From: Ailurus styani | Taxonomy: Eukaryota > Chordata > Mammalia > Carnivora > Ailuridae | DNA length: 64,000 nucleotides | Assembly (NCBI GenBank): GCA_002007465.1 | Contig: LNAC01000135.1 | Location: 2,512,420-2,576,419 of the forward strand | Direction: 5' to 3' | Shown here: one piece after another, positions 14,601 to 29,800 of the stretch | Layout: each line of letters starts with the position of its first letter | Numbering within the stretch: the stretch's first letter is position 1 | The notes under the pieces: generated by a model | Told to the model about the DNA's origin: nothing | Databases searched by the model: none | Seen by the model: the letters and a program-made list of their open reading frames with translations, nothing else | Position numbers and translations under genes: made by a program

Positions 14601-17600
14601 TGCCTTTTTCTACTTTCATTCCTCGGTCAACTCATTTAAAACTATTTGATAGTCTCCTTCTTTCTCCTTATTTTTTAGAAAACAAAAGAAAATGGAAACA
14701 GGACACTAAAGCCTGCCCTTCTTCACAGGGTTATTATGAGGCCCTCCTCCATATGTTCTTTAAAATTATGAGTTCCTTTAAGCAGATTTATATTTTCTCT
14801 CATGGCTTCAGCTATTCTCCAAATGCGTGTGACTTACAACCAGGTTTAGATTTCCAACAGCTCTGGTTATTCATGTAGATCTCCTTATAGGTTCATGAAT
14901 TTTCTCAAGCCCCTAACTAACTTATTAAATTCACCTGCCCATACTATGTCCTTTATGTCATTTAATGGTGTATGAAAATATAGTTATCTAATATAGAAAC
15001 TTTCTGTCCTTGCTGTGCCAGTTTTATTCAACCCATAATCAGATATCATGAAATTTCTCTTCTGTTCCAGAAATACTCCCTACCACTTCTTTCTGGTGTT
15101 TTAATTTATTTCTTTGTATCTTTAAAATATGGGTTGTTAAGATAATTTAACTGGTTTTCCTCCCTCTAAATTCTTCCTACTCTGATCTGTCCTAGTACTG
15201 AAATTACTTTACTAAGCTCTGTGCATATCTCTCCTTGCTTAAAAAAATCATTCAAATTCTCATCTGTCTATGGGGTAACATCTGTGTTTCCTATAGAGAC
15301 ATTTAAGATCCTCCATCATTTGCCCTTAACTTGTCTCTTATAATTCATCTTCCATCTATACCCCTCTGTCTCCATGTTGTCACTGGATTGAATACCAGTT
15401 TTCAACTCATAGTATCCCTCTCATGATACCTGTGCTTTGGTTTAGTCTAATCCCTTTTTTGGCTTATGGTCTCTCATTCTTTCTGCTTATTCTTAGATGA
15501 GAATCATCCTGGAAGCTTTAAGAATACATGTACCTAAGCCCCACTTACAGAGATTCTGATTTATTTGAGTGCGGAAGGACCTTGGCAGTGATTCTAACCA
15601 GAGTGAAGTAACTCTAGTGTTAGGTCTTTAAAAATGTTACTCAGCTGATATGTAACCTGCTCGTTTAAGTTCTTTCAGTCAGGTTTATGATTGTAGTTTC
15701 AGTGTTTTCATAGGACTTTGCTTAATTTCCACGGTAGCATTTATATAAAAAAACCTGTCATATAATATGAGGTTCATTTGTTCATTCACTAAAAAATTTT
15801 TTGTTTAATGCTATTCTTATGCCAGACACTTATCTAGACACTATCTAGATGCTTGGATTTTGGGTGTTAAGCCAAATAGACATCGTTCTTATTCTCATGG
15901 GGCAGCCCGATGGGGGAGATAGATGTTAAGTAGGTAAACACACAGATGCACTTTGTAAGTGCTCTATAGGAGAATAATAGGTTGCTGTGAGAATAATGAG
16001 TGTGGGGACTGATTTGTCTTGTGCTCAAAAGAGAAGTCAGGAATAAGGTTATAAATTTTAGGCCGTTGGTAATGTAAATGGTATTTATCACCAGGGGATG
16101 GGATGAGATCAAGTAGGGAGAGAAGTGGACCTTGAAGAAAGTACTAACATTGCAATATCAGAGATAAGGGTGTGAAGAAAAACTAGAGGAACACAGTATC
16201 CTATAAGCCAACAAAAGACAGTGATGGACCAGGGAGGTTGATATGATGTTAATGTGAAAAGATCAGTATTTTAGGAGGATTATTCTGACAACTGTGTTTA
16301 AGATGAATTTGGATTATGAAGTTGGGGTTATGTTTATCTCTGATGATGAGAACTCATTGTTTCTGGGCAGTTTAATTTTTAGCTTTGAAGGCTAGGATTG
16401 CAGTGTGTTATGGTTCCCTTAACCTAAAAAGGGAAGAGAATTGAGAAAACAAACTCACATTGTCCTAATAGAATCCGAGAGAGTCGTTTCTTAGTTAAGG
16501 GAGTATTTAGTTCCTAATTAAGACGTTCTCTTGATGAGTACCCACATTCTGCCAGACGTTGTTCTTCACTCTATATTCTTTGTATTATATTCTTAATCTA
16601 GTCTTCATTGCATCTCTTATAAAGTAGATAGGTCATCTCTTTCCTTCAGAAGTTAAATAACTTGCCCAAGTTCACACAGCTATTAAGTAGAAGCTGAGTT
16701 TGAAAACAAATCCATCTGATTTCAGAACTTGAGCTCTTTCCCGCTTTGCTGTAATTGTTTATTAAAAAGCAAGAATGTCTGGAGCTTTTTAGCAGTACTG
16801 TTGTTGGGTTTTAGAAATGTAAGCTAGAAGAAACACTATTAAAGTAAAAAAAAAATCAGTTGTTTTGTTGTTTCTATTCTCTAATTATAAGATACAAAAC
16901 TAAAGGATTAACAATAAAAGAAAACTTCACCTGATAGCTTACTTTCTTTGTATGATTTCCCTAAATGCTGTTTGGTTCTTGAAAATATTAAGGACTAATT
17001 AAACAATTAATACTAGATTGATAACAGATTGGATAAAGGGATGGCACACTTCCAGAATCCTATTAATTTTTGCCTTCCTAACAGAGCAAATAAGCTGTAA
17101 AATCTCCATCTAGTGGCAGCTTTCGGTAACTGCAGACTTGACGGAAAGTAGTCTGGTTATGACCCTTTGGAGCACGAAACTGCTTGTCACTCACAGTGCT
17201 AGACTATGACATGGAGCATTTTACAAACATTATTTCATTTGCTTCCTTCACAGTACTAGGAGGTAGATAGTATTATATCAATTTTTACATATGGATAAAC
17301 AGACTGAAAAGGTTATAAAACTAGTAATACGCACACTGCACTTTTTGGGGTGGGTGTGTTAGTGGTGGGAGATGGAAGAGAGATGATTTGGACATGATTA
17401 TTAAATATACTATATTTAGGAATGGAATAAACTGGTCACCTTTTAAAAGGCTCTTGATACATGCTTTCCAAATTTTTCTCCAGAAGGGTTATATCAGTTT
17501 ATATTTGTACTGAGAGGGTATTATGATACACTTTTGCCCAAACTCTTGATAAAATGGGAGAACATTTGGTTTTAAATGTTTCTTTATCTGCTGCTTTAGT

Positions 17601-20600
17601 TTGGTTATGACATATTATTAATGGTAACTTAAAAATGCCATTAAATTTTTTCAGTAAGAAATAAGGAAACATAATGTATAAAATAATATTTTTATAAAAA
17701 TAAATTTCATACAGGATGGATTAAAACAGGGTGAGACTGTTGGCAAGGAAACCAGATAAGTGATATTTGGTCTGCATGGTAGTGGACATAAGAGTGGACC
17801 TACATGATAATATTAAGGAATAATTAACAGGACAGGAGACTGAGCAGGATGAAGGAGAAGGCAGCAATAGGAGACTTTTAGCTTTCTTTAAAGGCACAAA
17901 GTAATATACATATATATATAGCTAAGGATTTTAACCTACTTGACTTTGATGCAACCTGTACTTTTATTATACATTAAGGCCCCAAAGTATCTTTTTTAAA
18001 AACTTTTTTTATTGATTTCAAATTTATATAACCTAAAATTCTATATTTTAACCATCTTAAAGTATTCAGTTCAGTCATATGGTATATTCACAAAGCTGTA
18101 CAGCTGGTACCACAAATTCCCCACTAATCACCCATCCCCTAAAGAAACTTCATACTTCCAGTCCCACCTTTCTCTTATTCCCTAGAAACCACTGATCTCC
18201 CATCTGTCTCTATGAATTGCCTAATCTAGACATTTCATATAATTGGAATAATACATTATATGGCCTTTTGTGTTTGTCTTCTTTCACTTAGCATAATGTT
18301 TTCATGGTTCAACTATGTTATGGTGTGTATCATTTCTTTTTAAAGCCAAATAGTAATCCATTACATGGATGTACCACATTCTACTTGTCCATTCATGGGT
18401 TAATGCCATTTTTTAGTTACTGTGGATAATGTTGCTGTGAACATTTGTGTGTAAGTTTTTGTGTGAACGAATGTTTTTAATTCTCTTATATGAGAGTAGA
18501 CTTGTTTGGTCATATGGTAACTCTATGTTTAACTTCAAAGTGGCTGTACCATTTTATATTTCCACCAGCAATGTATGAGAGTTCCAATTTCTCCACATCC
18601 TTGCCAACACTTTTTATTTTGCATTTAAAAAATTAGAGCCTTCCTAATAGGTATGAAGTGATATCTTATTGTGGCTTTCATTTGCACTTTCCTAATGACT
18701 GATAGTGTTGAACATCTCTTCACGTTCTTCTTAGCCATTTGTAGATCTTCTTTGGAGAAATGTCTATTCGTATCCTTTGCCCATTATTATTTTTTTTAAA
18801 GAGAGGCTATCATGGTTTATTTTGCCATTTAACTTAATAGTTGCCTATTTCAGTGGATCCATTTCTCCATAAAACATTATAACTTTCTTTCATAGTACCT
18901 TTGAGTGGCACACACTTATCTTTTCTTCTTAGTAAGCTAAGATGTTCACAGACTGGTCATAGTATTTAATGTTCTCTGCTTTTTTTTGGTCTGTTTTTAT
19001 TTTTTATTGTGGCGAATATATATAATGTACAGTTTCATCATTTTTAGGTGTGCAGTTCATTGACATTAAGTACCTTCTCTGTGTTGTGCAACCATCACCA
19101 CCATTCATCTCTAAGACGTTTTCATCATCCCCAAGAAACTGTACTCATTAAGCAGTTAATATTAAGTTAATATTATAATATTTTTGAAACCTCTTTGAAT
19201 GGAACTTAATATGCATCACATAAAACTATTCAGCTTTGATTCATTTTCAAGAATATATTATATAAAACATAGCATGCTGTGTTTTTAATTTTCCTAATTG
19301 TCTCTGGTCATTACTATTAATTTGTGAAAGGATTTCTTAAAATGGCAAATGTGGTTATTTTGATAACATATATATATATTTTAGCATTATATGTATAATT
19401 TTTATGTATTACATATAATTTGAAGCTGAAAATATACGTATTTATATAGTGTAAAATTTGTATAACATTATTTTTAGGAAACTCAAGAATATACTCGAAA
19501 TGTTGTTAGATATTGCCTTGAAGCTCTTCAAGACTGGTTTGATGCTATTAACTTTGTAGATGAGGTATGTATATTTTTGACATATATAAAGGCACTTAAG
19601 AAAAGTGTTAGATCTCTTTTAACACTGAAACTAATGAATATCTTTTCATGGGATAAGGGAAAGAAGTCAGAATGAGGATATTACCCTTAGGTTTAAAAAA
19701 GGAGAGGTAGAAGATCAGTTCTTTGACATTTAGGAGACTCTGAAGTGTACTAATCATACTTACTTATAATTCCTTTCTCTGTTATTAAGTGTATATGTCT
19801 CCATATTTCTCAGGAGTAAAAATTAGTTTCATTTAGAGAGGAAAGGGTGTTATATCTTCATTAATTGGTTAGTGTTCTGTAGGTTTGAACAAAGGTGATT
19901 GTTATTAATAATGAGCTGAGAAGAGTTGGCACAGAACATACTCTGTATGAATTAGACAAGGGCTTGCTTGTAATTAGTCAGCCAAGTTTCCTCTCAGAAG
20001 CCCCTTTATTCCTTTTATAAAGTAGGTTCACAGTATGCCATATGCATAAGGAGGACCATGTTTCAGACAACTCCCAACTCTCCCATCTGATTTCTGAATT
20101 CTGGGCAGATGGAGCTCCTGCTCTCTCTCTCTCTCTCTCTTTTTTTTTTGTGGATGGGGGGATTTTTCTTTCTTTTTTCTTCACTTTTCTTCTAAAAATT
20201 TTTCTGATACAATCACAAACTTATTGAAAATTTGGAAATGGAGTACAAAGAACTTTGTTTTAATGAACCATTTGACTTGATGCCCATTACTCTCAAATAC
20301 TTTAGTGTGTACTTCCTACAAGCAAGGGCATTGTCTTATACAACCAGATATAATTATAAAAATTAGGACGTTAATGTTAATATATTATTATTGTTCAATC
20401 CTTAGTGTTCCTTCGTGTTTTATAAATTGTCCAGTGTTGTCCTTTATAGCAAAAGCATCCTATTCTGAATCCCATGTTGCATTTAGTCGTCATGAATCTA
20501 GTCTCCTTCTGGAACAGTTTCTTATTTTGAAGAGTACAGCTAGAACACCCCTCAGTCTGGGTTTGTCCCATGATTAGATTCAGATTATGCCTGCATACTT

Positions 20601-23600
20601 TCAACATGCTTTACTCGTTCTTGGCCCCCTCTAGGATTAGTCACTTAGCTGGAACTTCTCTCATTCCAGTTCTCATTCGTATTTGAAACTTAGGAAGTAT
20701 TGTTGAAATGGCAGCATCACTAAGACAACACTTTGAGGAGGGGGAAAACTCCATTACACACAGAGGGTTATGTAGTATTTTAACATGAAATTAATGGCTG
20801 AGCTCAGGGGTGGAGTTAAGGACAGTTAAAATCATGTATGGTATATAGAGCAGCTGAACTCAAGGGCATAGTAGATTTATTTTTCACACAAATATTTTAG
20901 GAATTTATTGAGTATTGGGAAGAATTTAAATAGGATTTTAATAGAAGAGAAAATAGGTATAGAACTTAACGAATGACACAGTATGGTATGTTTTTAATGG
21001 TATTTTTAGAGTTTTTTGTTTCTTAAAGTGCTTTGATGTGTTTGTTCCTCAGAACAACCTTGTGAAGTAGGGAAGGTATTATACCCCTCTTTTTTTTTTC
21101 TTTTTTGGTAGGTGTACAATGCAGATGCAAAGATATTAAATGACTTACCTATAGTTACATAGCAAATTACTGGTAGTTCTGAGTCTAGAGCCCACATCTC
21201 TTAATTCCTTGTCTGGTAGTATTTCTTTTTCTTTTTCCTTTTTTTAAAAAAAGATTTTATTTACTTGAGAAAAAGAGGGAGAGAGAGCAGGGGATGGGGA
21301 GGAGCAGAGGGAGAGGAGTAAGCAGACTCTCCACTTAGTGCAGAGCCCTGTGCAGGCCTTAGTCTATGGACCCTGAGATCACAACCTGAGCTGAAATCAA
21401 GAGTTGGATGCTCAACCAACTGAGCCACCTAGGTACCCCTTGTCTGGTAGTATTTCAGTGGTGTTGGTTATTGTCAGTGGAAAGAGCTATGGAGTCAAGC
21501 AGACCCAAGTATAAATTGTGGCTCTGCCACAAACCAATTAGCTGTGTGATCTTAGGTAGTTTTTTTTTTTTTTTTTTAAGATTTTATTTATTTATTTGAC
21601 AGAGAGAGACACACAGCGAGAGCGGGAACACCAGCAGGGGGAGTGGGAGAGGGAGAAGCAGGCTTTCCCGAAGAGCAGGGAGCCCGATGCGGGGCTGGAG
21701 CCCGATTTGGGGCTTGATCCCAGGACCCTGAGATCATGACTTGAGCTGAAGGCAGACGCTTAATGACTGAACCACCCAGGCACCCCTAGACAGTTTTTTT
21801 GTTTAAGATTTTATTTTTATTCATTTATTTGAGAGAGAGAGTGTGCACACACATGAGAGGGGGGAGGGACAAAGCGGGGGGAGGGGAGAGAGAGAATCCC
21901 AAGCAGACTCCCCACTGAGTGTGGAGCCCAGCCTGGGACCCAATCCCATGACCCGGAAATCATGATCCCAGCCTAAACCGAGAGTTGGACATATAACTGA
22001 CTAAGACACCCAGGTTCCCTTTAAACAGGTTTTTAAAAATTATTTTATTTTTAATTTTTTTTTAAGCATTGCTGAGTCCATCTCCTCATTAATATTAGCT
22101 AATGAGGATTGACTATGAGGCACATGTTACATTTGTGATAAATATTTCTTTTACCATCCTTGTGAGTGAATATCAGAAGTTATTGGGGGTGATCTAGCAC
22201 AGATGAAATAAATGTCTTTTGAACTGAATTAAGCCAAATCAAACAGTCATATTAGAAGCAAGGGATAGAATAAATTTTCCAGTAAGGCAGGCCATTTAAG
22301 AATGCTCAAATACAGAAATCATGTAGGGCAATGATTATGAATATGTGGCAGCATAGTTTGATAGGAGTTCTTTGATAGGAGGGAAGTAGAATGTGTGTTC
22401 ATCCAGCACATATTTATTGAATATTTGCTATTTAAAAAACACTGGAGATAGGTGATGAAACAGTCCCTAATTTAAGGAAATAGGAGACAGGTAAATGGTT
22501 AATATGATTCCATAGCTTCTGTAGAGTTGTGACCAGGTACTATGGGGGAGAATAGAATAAAGAGTAATTTAGCTTGAGGGATTTAGGAAATATTTCCTGT
22601 AGAAATGTCATTTGAGTCAAGTCTTAAAGATATGGTAATTCAGGGGCACCTGGGTAGCTCAGCCGGTTAAAATCTCTGCCTTCAGCTCAGGTCATGATCT
22701 CAGGGACCTGGGATTGAGACACCCCCCCCCCCCCTCTCCATCGCTGCTTCCTCCTCTTTGCCTGCCTCTCTACCTACTTGTAATATCTCCCTCTCTGTCA
22801 AATAAATAAAAAAATAAAATCTTGAAAAAAAAGATATGCTAATCCATTGGGAGAAGGGGTGTCTAGTATTTGAGGCAGAGGGAACAGCATAAAGGCACAG
22901 AAGCTTGGTGGGTTAGGGATACTACCTGTGGTCCATGAGTTTATGTGACAGGAGATGAGGATGGAGAGGTAAGCTGTCTTCTCAAGGGTTAGAAGGTTAT
23001 CAGGAGGTTAGAACTGTAGGGAACCATTAAAAGATTGTGAATGGAGGAAGTACAAGATTTAATTAATGTTTTGGGAAGATCACCTCCTGGCAACATATCC
23101 AGGTTTAAATAGAGAGATGTGTTACTTAAGGTTCTTTTGAATGCAAGGAAGAAAGATTCTTGAGGCAGCTTAATTTAGAGGAGACCTAATTTCCTGTGAG
23201 TACAGAGGGGGTATCTTAGGGATCTTATGGCCGCTGGACCTTAGGAACTGATTGGAAAGCTAAACAGGAGCTCCTGTCTTTGGCCTTTGCTCTGCCCTAT
23301 TTGTCTTATTTTGTATCACCAATATTACCAATATTGTGTATTGGCTTTCTGTGCTTCTTTGCCTATGTGATGAACGTTACCTTCCTGAAGTTGCCTAATG
23401 TTACAATTTCAAGCATACTCCAATATTCTGAGGATGTCTCTGTACCCAACGTCAAGTTTTTTTTTTAATAAAATTTTTAAAGATTTATTTATTTGAGAGA
23501 GAAAGAGTGAGCGAATGCACGAGGTGGGGGAGGGGCAGAGGAAGTGGAAGAGAGAATCCTCAAGCAGACTCCCCACTGAGCAGGAGTATGACATGGAGCT

Positions 23601-23805
23601 AGAGCTCACAACCCTGAGATGGTGACCTGAGCGGAAATTAAGAGTTGGATGCTTAATGAATTGAGCTACCCAGATACCCCCCAACATGAAGTTTTTATGA
23701 GAAAAACTTATTTCTTATTGTTCAGGTTGGGTTAGATATCTCCTGCTCTGTCTTATTCCAGTTAGATGTGGCTATTATAAACTTGACTGTCAGACTCCAT
23801 TCTCT

Positions 23806-23856
<51 letters not shown>

Positions 23857-26800
23857 GGAGATGGAGTAGGGAGGGATGTTCTGAGAAGATGGGGAGAGTT
23901 GTGAGCTAGGCAGATACCACAAAGGTGTCTCACAGAGAGTAAGAATAGAAAGCAGGGGCGACCACTGAAACCTAGGCACTAGATGTTGAGGGCTGAGCTA
24001 AGGTTAGGGGCAGTGTGGGAACAGGGAGAGAGGTAGATTTAAGAGATATTTGGAAAATCTAAGAAACATGATTTGGTGCTTTATCAGATGTTGGAGCCTT
24101 TTGAGAAGGAAGGAATCTACCTTTCAGATTTGAATTACTAGGAAATTGGAGAAGAAACATTGAGGAGGATTGAGTTTTAGGATAAAGATGTTGAGTTTAG
24201 TTTGGACCCGCAGTATTTGGTTTGCATAGGATATTAAGTGATGATGTTTAGTAGACACTTGAATGTAAGGTTTGGAATTCAGGGGTGAGACTTCTGCTGA
24301 GATTTGGGAGTCATCTTGGTAGAGTTGGCAGTCAAAGCTGTGAATCTGGATAAAGTCACCTAGAAGGAGAAGAGTAGAAAGCTGAGAATGGCATCTGAGG
24401 ACTATCAGTTTATATGGAAGCAATGGAAGAAGAGTTTAGCAGTTGGCTAATCTGTGACATTAGAAAAGGAGGGATTATGAAATATTTTGCCGCAGAAAAG
24501 TATGAGCTTAAGAAATGCTAAAGCCTTGAAAGACAAGATAGAGTCCGTGACTTCGTAGGTAATAGCACTATGTGTTGGGGACTATGTTAAAGATAATCCT
24601 CACAGCTGTCGTGCTGCTTATTCTCTCTATTCTACAGGTCAGGCATTTTGGTGTGGAGAGTTTAAGTAACTTGCTCACACTTTACAGCTGTGGCAGAGTC
24701 AGGGTTTGAACTCATGCAAATCCAGCTTTTAAGAGTCTACTCTTCACCACTGTCCGTAATGCCTTCAGAGGAAATTGAAGGAGATTCTGATTTAGCTAGA
24801 TTTAGCTGATTTAGTATAGAATATGTTACTCAAGTGATTATAGTAATGTGGGAGCAAACTTATTTTTAGTTGTAAAATAAGCATAACATAAAATTTACCA
24901 TCGGCCATTTTTAAGTATATAATCCAATAGTGTTAAGAAGTATATTCACGTTGTTCTGCAGCCAATCTCCAGAAACTTTTCATTTTTCAAAACTGTAACT
25001 CCTTATTTTCCTTTCCCTTCCAGCCCCTGACAACTACCATTATATTTTCTGTCTATGATTTTGACTATTCCATGTACTCATATAAGCAGAATCGTATAGT
25101 ATTTGTCTTTTTGTGACTGACTTATTTCACTTAGCATAATGTCCTTAAGTTTCTTACATGTTGTTGCATTTATCAGAAATTCCCTCCTTTTTGTGGAAGG
25201 CAAACTTTTATTTATTGGAACAAATTTCTATAGCCATTTATTCACATGTTGAGGAGGATGTTATTATATTTGCTTTGAAAAAAATTCAGAGATGGTGACA
25301 TATTGCAACTCTTTATAACTGTTTATAACTTTATAACAATATTACATTAGCATAATTGAATGTTATAGATAGTTTTTTTAATTTTATCCAGAAAATATTT
25401 GTAAAAGTATTTAAAAACATATAATACCTTTTAAATTTTTCTTAACTTGTTTAATTTTTCTAATTTGTTTAATTTTTCTTATTTGTTTAATGAGCCATGG
25501 GATTTGTAGACTTAAAGTACAATTTTTATAATATTCACAATTATGCCAAAGTTCTTTGATACATACGCTACTAAGCTTTCTTATGGAGGGTGTGTGTTCA
25601 GTGCCAGTGTGGGGAGCATCTTACCCAGCTTATGAACATAGTCAAGTCCTTCACCTGTACCTCACTTTAGGACTGTGATCAGAGCATCTTACCAGTCTGA
25701 ATATAACAGCGGAGTCCAGACTGGTTCTTCAGTTCACTATTTGTTAACTTTAGGAAGTAATTTAAGTTTCCAAGCTTAAATTTCCTTACTTATAAAATGA
25801 GAACATTAATAGTTTATACTCCATAGGGTTCTTCTCAGGATTAAATGAGGTAATGTGAATAAGGTCAGCTGTGATTATTCTGATTACTCTCATCATGTTT
25901 GGTGTGTATGCATTTGAAGATTCATTCCCAAATAGGCTAATGTAAGGGGAAATCTATTCCATCCCTTGTTCTGTGCTAGATGCTTCAGAGGATTCTGGGT
26001 TGAGTAGTATATAATTTCTGCCTTGAGAAACTTGCAGTTAGGCATTTAAAATGGAATTAATTTTACCTATACAGTGGTTTTTTAAAGCTATATCATCTAA
26101 AAGTTTAAGTTTTGGTTAAAAAGATATAGGAATAAATCAAGGTAAAGGTGTGGTTTTAGCAATTTGAAACCTTTGAACTTCTGTAAAACATTCTTTGACT
26201 TGTAGATTTTGTTTGTTTATTCCAGCCAGCACCTAACCAAGTCACTTTTCATCTGCCCCTTCATCGTTACTATGCTATGTTTTTGAGTAAGGTAAGACTA
26301 TTGTCCAACAATTCTGGTTCTTTTTTTAATATTGGGAATTAAGTATTGAATTAGTAACTTTTTTCCCCCATAATTTTTAGGCTGTGAAATGTCAAGAACT
26401 AGATTTGGATTCTGTTCTACCTGATCAAGAAATGTTAATGAAACTCATGATTCACCCACTCCAAATTCAAGTATGTATTCAGTCTTTTAAGAAGTTTTTA
26501 ATTGAATTTCTTGATTATGTGGTTCGTTCTTTCTTTTATTTTTATGCCTTAAATTTACATTGTTATAGCCAAAATGTTTGAAAAGGTTTTTTTAAACTTA
26601 GGTATTTTTGCTAGATTATAGTTTGGTCTTTTTTGTTGTTGTTCTGTGAAACTTATATTTAGTTTCTTTTTACTATATTTACTCTCATAGGGAAGTTTGT
26701 TTATTTTTTATTATTTTTAATTTTTTTAAATTAACATGTAATGTATTATTTGTTTCAGAGGTATAGGTCTGTGAATCATCAGTCTTACATAATTCACAGC

Positions 26801-29800
26801 ACTCACCATAGCACATACCCTCCCCAATGATCATAACCCAGACACCGCTCCCCCCCACTTTGTTTCCTGAGATTAAAAGTCTCTTATGGTTTGTCTCCCT
26901 CCCCGGTCCCATCTTGTTTCATTTTTCCTTCCCTTGCCCCCACAACCCTCATAGGGAAGTTTTTAACGTACTTCAGCACTGTTTTGAGAGTCAAGAGACC
27001 CAGCCGACTTCTAGCATTAGTACTACATCAATTTAATTACCCATGTTGTTTGGGGTAATTTGATTCTTACTTTCCCCGTCTGGAAAATGATAGGAGAGAA
27101 AAGAGGATTTTCGTGCATAAGCACTATGGTTACTTTCAGTTCTAATACAATAGTTTTGTGGGCCAACCTCTTATGTATAGTAGAAGGACTGGCATGTCAA
27201 TTTGACTTTCCTGGCAATTTTAGATTTGTTAATCATCATTGAACTTTAACACTGTGGGTTAAGAACAAGTAAGAGATGAAGTTATGACTGTGCTTAGTTT
27301 TAGTTGATGCAGGACACAAATACATGAAGAATTAAACTTTAATGTTATGAAATATTCTAATTGGACCTTCTCTCCTGCCAGTTATTTGAAAAATGACTAG
27401 TTTGGAGCAGTCAGCTTTGTTTTATACTTATTCCTATGTTTCTTTAAGCATTATGTAATTTTTTTTTCTCGAGAAGGAAAGAGTTAAATATTAAGTGTCA
27501 TTGATTCCTCATGGAAGATTTCATTGAAAATTGTTATAAATGTTTCCAGAAATCATCATGGGAAACTAACTCATGTATAAACTCCAAAAGAAGGGATTGT
27601 ATAAAGCATAATGAGCATTTAAAAATTTCAAAATATGTATTTGAATTGAATATTTTAAACTAACATGGGGCAGGATGTCAGGCTCATGCTGTGATCAAGT
27701 TATAAAATATTTTGAATTGATTGTTTACTATAACATGTTTTTTGTAAAGATTCAACTTAGAAAACTTCTTTGTCTAATTTACTTAATTTTTGCTTTACTA
27801 GGCAAGTCTTGCTGAAATCCATAGCAATATGTGGGTAAGAAATGGTCTACAAATCAAAGGACAAGCTATGACCTATGTCCAGTCTCATTTCTGTAATTCC
27901 ATGATTGACCCTGACATTTACTTACTACAGGTAAGCCAACTTGATAATGCAGATATTGTACTTTATAGATGTCTCATTTGTACCCATGGGATTTAGTTTA
28001 TATGGGTGACTCAGTGATGACACGAAGAGGTCAGTGCTCTTGAAAGAATTTATTACTTAAATTTCCCAAGAGAAGGAGGCATGCAATGCCACACAGAGCG
28101 ACAGGAGAAGCATTAGATTTTGGTCAAGAGGTAGGAACAGGGGAAGGGGAAATCCTAGAGCAGAACCTTTTTTGGCATTTGGATAGGAATGGCAAGACAG
28201 GGCAGGGGAAACAGTTTAGGATTGGTTAGTTTGAATAATTCCTGTGGACTTTGGGGCATCAGGGCTGTCCGACCTATCTGGTACCTTGCCTTGGGTTGGT
28301 TTAGGGCAATATTGGCTGGGTGTGTGAAAGTTAGATAAAGGGGGTGATTGACTTGCCTATAAGAAGAGGTTTACTGCTAGTTAAGTTGTTTACTGTCTTT
28401 AGGAATATTTACTCTTTTTAGGTAGACCAGAGTGAGGTGGTCTCTCCCCATGTCTGTAAGCCACTCCGCCCCCAATGTCAAAACATCATAAGATACAGAA
28501 CACAAACAAACCACAATTAATCTTGTATGATATGTTAATACAAGAAATAAAATAATATTGAGAAATAAAGTTTCTTTCTTTTTTTTTTTTTGTCTTTTAA
28601 AGGTTTGTGCTTCTAGACTTGACCCAGATTATTTTATTTCATCTGTTTTTGAAAGGTAAGCATAATTTATTAAGACAGGTATTAGGAAGTATTTGGAATT
28701 TAAGTTGATTTTGTTTTAACTTAAAAAAAATCTGTCTCAAATATTTCTTATTATAGATTTAAGGTAGTGGATTTGTTGACAATGGCGTCACAACATCAAA
28801 ACACAGTACTTGATGCAGAGCATGAGAGATCGATGTTAGAAGGCGCTCTTACATTTCTTGTGATTCTTTTAAGTCTTCGTTTACATTTAGGTAAAAAGCA
28901 CTCATACTAATGCTTGGGTATTAACTATTCTCCCTTTCTTCCCCTCTCCCTGTGGTAGTAATTGGCTTATGGAAAAAAGAAAAGGATTTGGATATATTTA
29001 AACATTGTTTCAAACTCTTGACATGATGTATAGTTGTTACTCCTTTTAGAATATCCTTTAAAAAACCCTTTATTTAAGGGAGCTGCAAACAGTAGGTTAG
29101 TTAAACTGGTTATATTTGGGGCATTGCAGTCTTTGCTCTTTAATTTTTGAAGCTTCTTATTTTTGGTAAAACAGCTTAATAAAAAGTGTGGTAAGTTGTT
29201 TCTTTAATATTTATATATTTTCAGATTTATTAATTCTCTTTTTAATTGTTTTAGGGATGTCTGATGATGAGATTCTCAGAGCAGAAATGGTAGCCCAGTT
29301 GTGTATGAATGACAGGACACATAGTTCATTGCTGGACCTCATATCCTTTTAAAAGTTTAATTTTTTGTTAAATATAGGATCTAAACAGTAATTTATACAG
29401 ATTAAAGATATATCACTTTTGCGATTAAAACTTTTTTTGGAGTTGAAAAATAGTGTGGAAAAGAACTTCACTTGTTTGTTCAACTGTGTATTCTGGGCTA
29501 GCGGCAGATGTTTTTGCCTCATTATTACCTCTCGGGGAGCTCTTACTGGCCTTGGTTAGACTTCAGAACTGATGGCTCTGGGCACCCAAGGATCTGCCCT
29601 TCTAGGACAGCATTCGTGAAAGGAAGCTGGACACTTTGTAAAAGGCAGCTAGGTCTACTTTTTCTGTATACCTAGTTTGGAATTCATGGCCTAAATTTAA
29701 AGGCATACTTTGTAATTGTTACCAGGGTTTTAAACATTTTAAGGATTTTTTTCCTTAGAATTCAGTCTTTTTTTTTTTTTTAAGATTTTATTTATTTGTT

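Larger units (their letters stand above)
13873..19477 (+). other. UBR3: UBR3 intron w4-w5
   Basis: GT-AG intron of 5.6 kb: L2 pieces in both orientations, a MER5A fragment, two MIRs and antisense L1 3' ends. It contains no Can-SINE, unusual for this window. 13873-15150 shows nothing clear. Confidence 0.85.
19565..26225 (+). other. UBR3: UBR3 intron w5-w6
   Basis: GT-AG intron of 6.7 kb: an old L1 3' end (20290-20640), a MIR split by one of three head-to-tail SINEs (21010-22020), L2 pieces, two further SINEs, a (GT)n microsatellite, an L1 end and a small tandem repeat. 19565-20280 and 25870-26225 show nothing clear. Confidence 0.85.
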
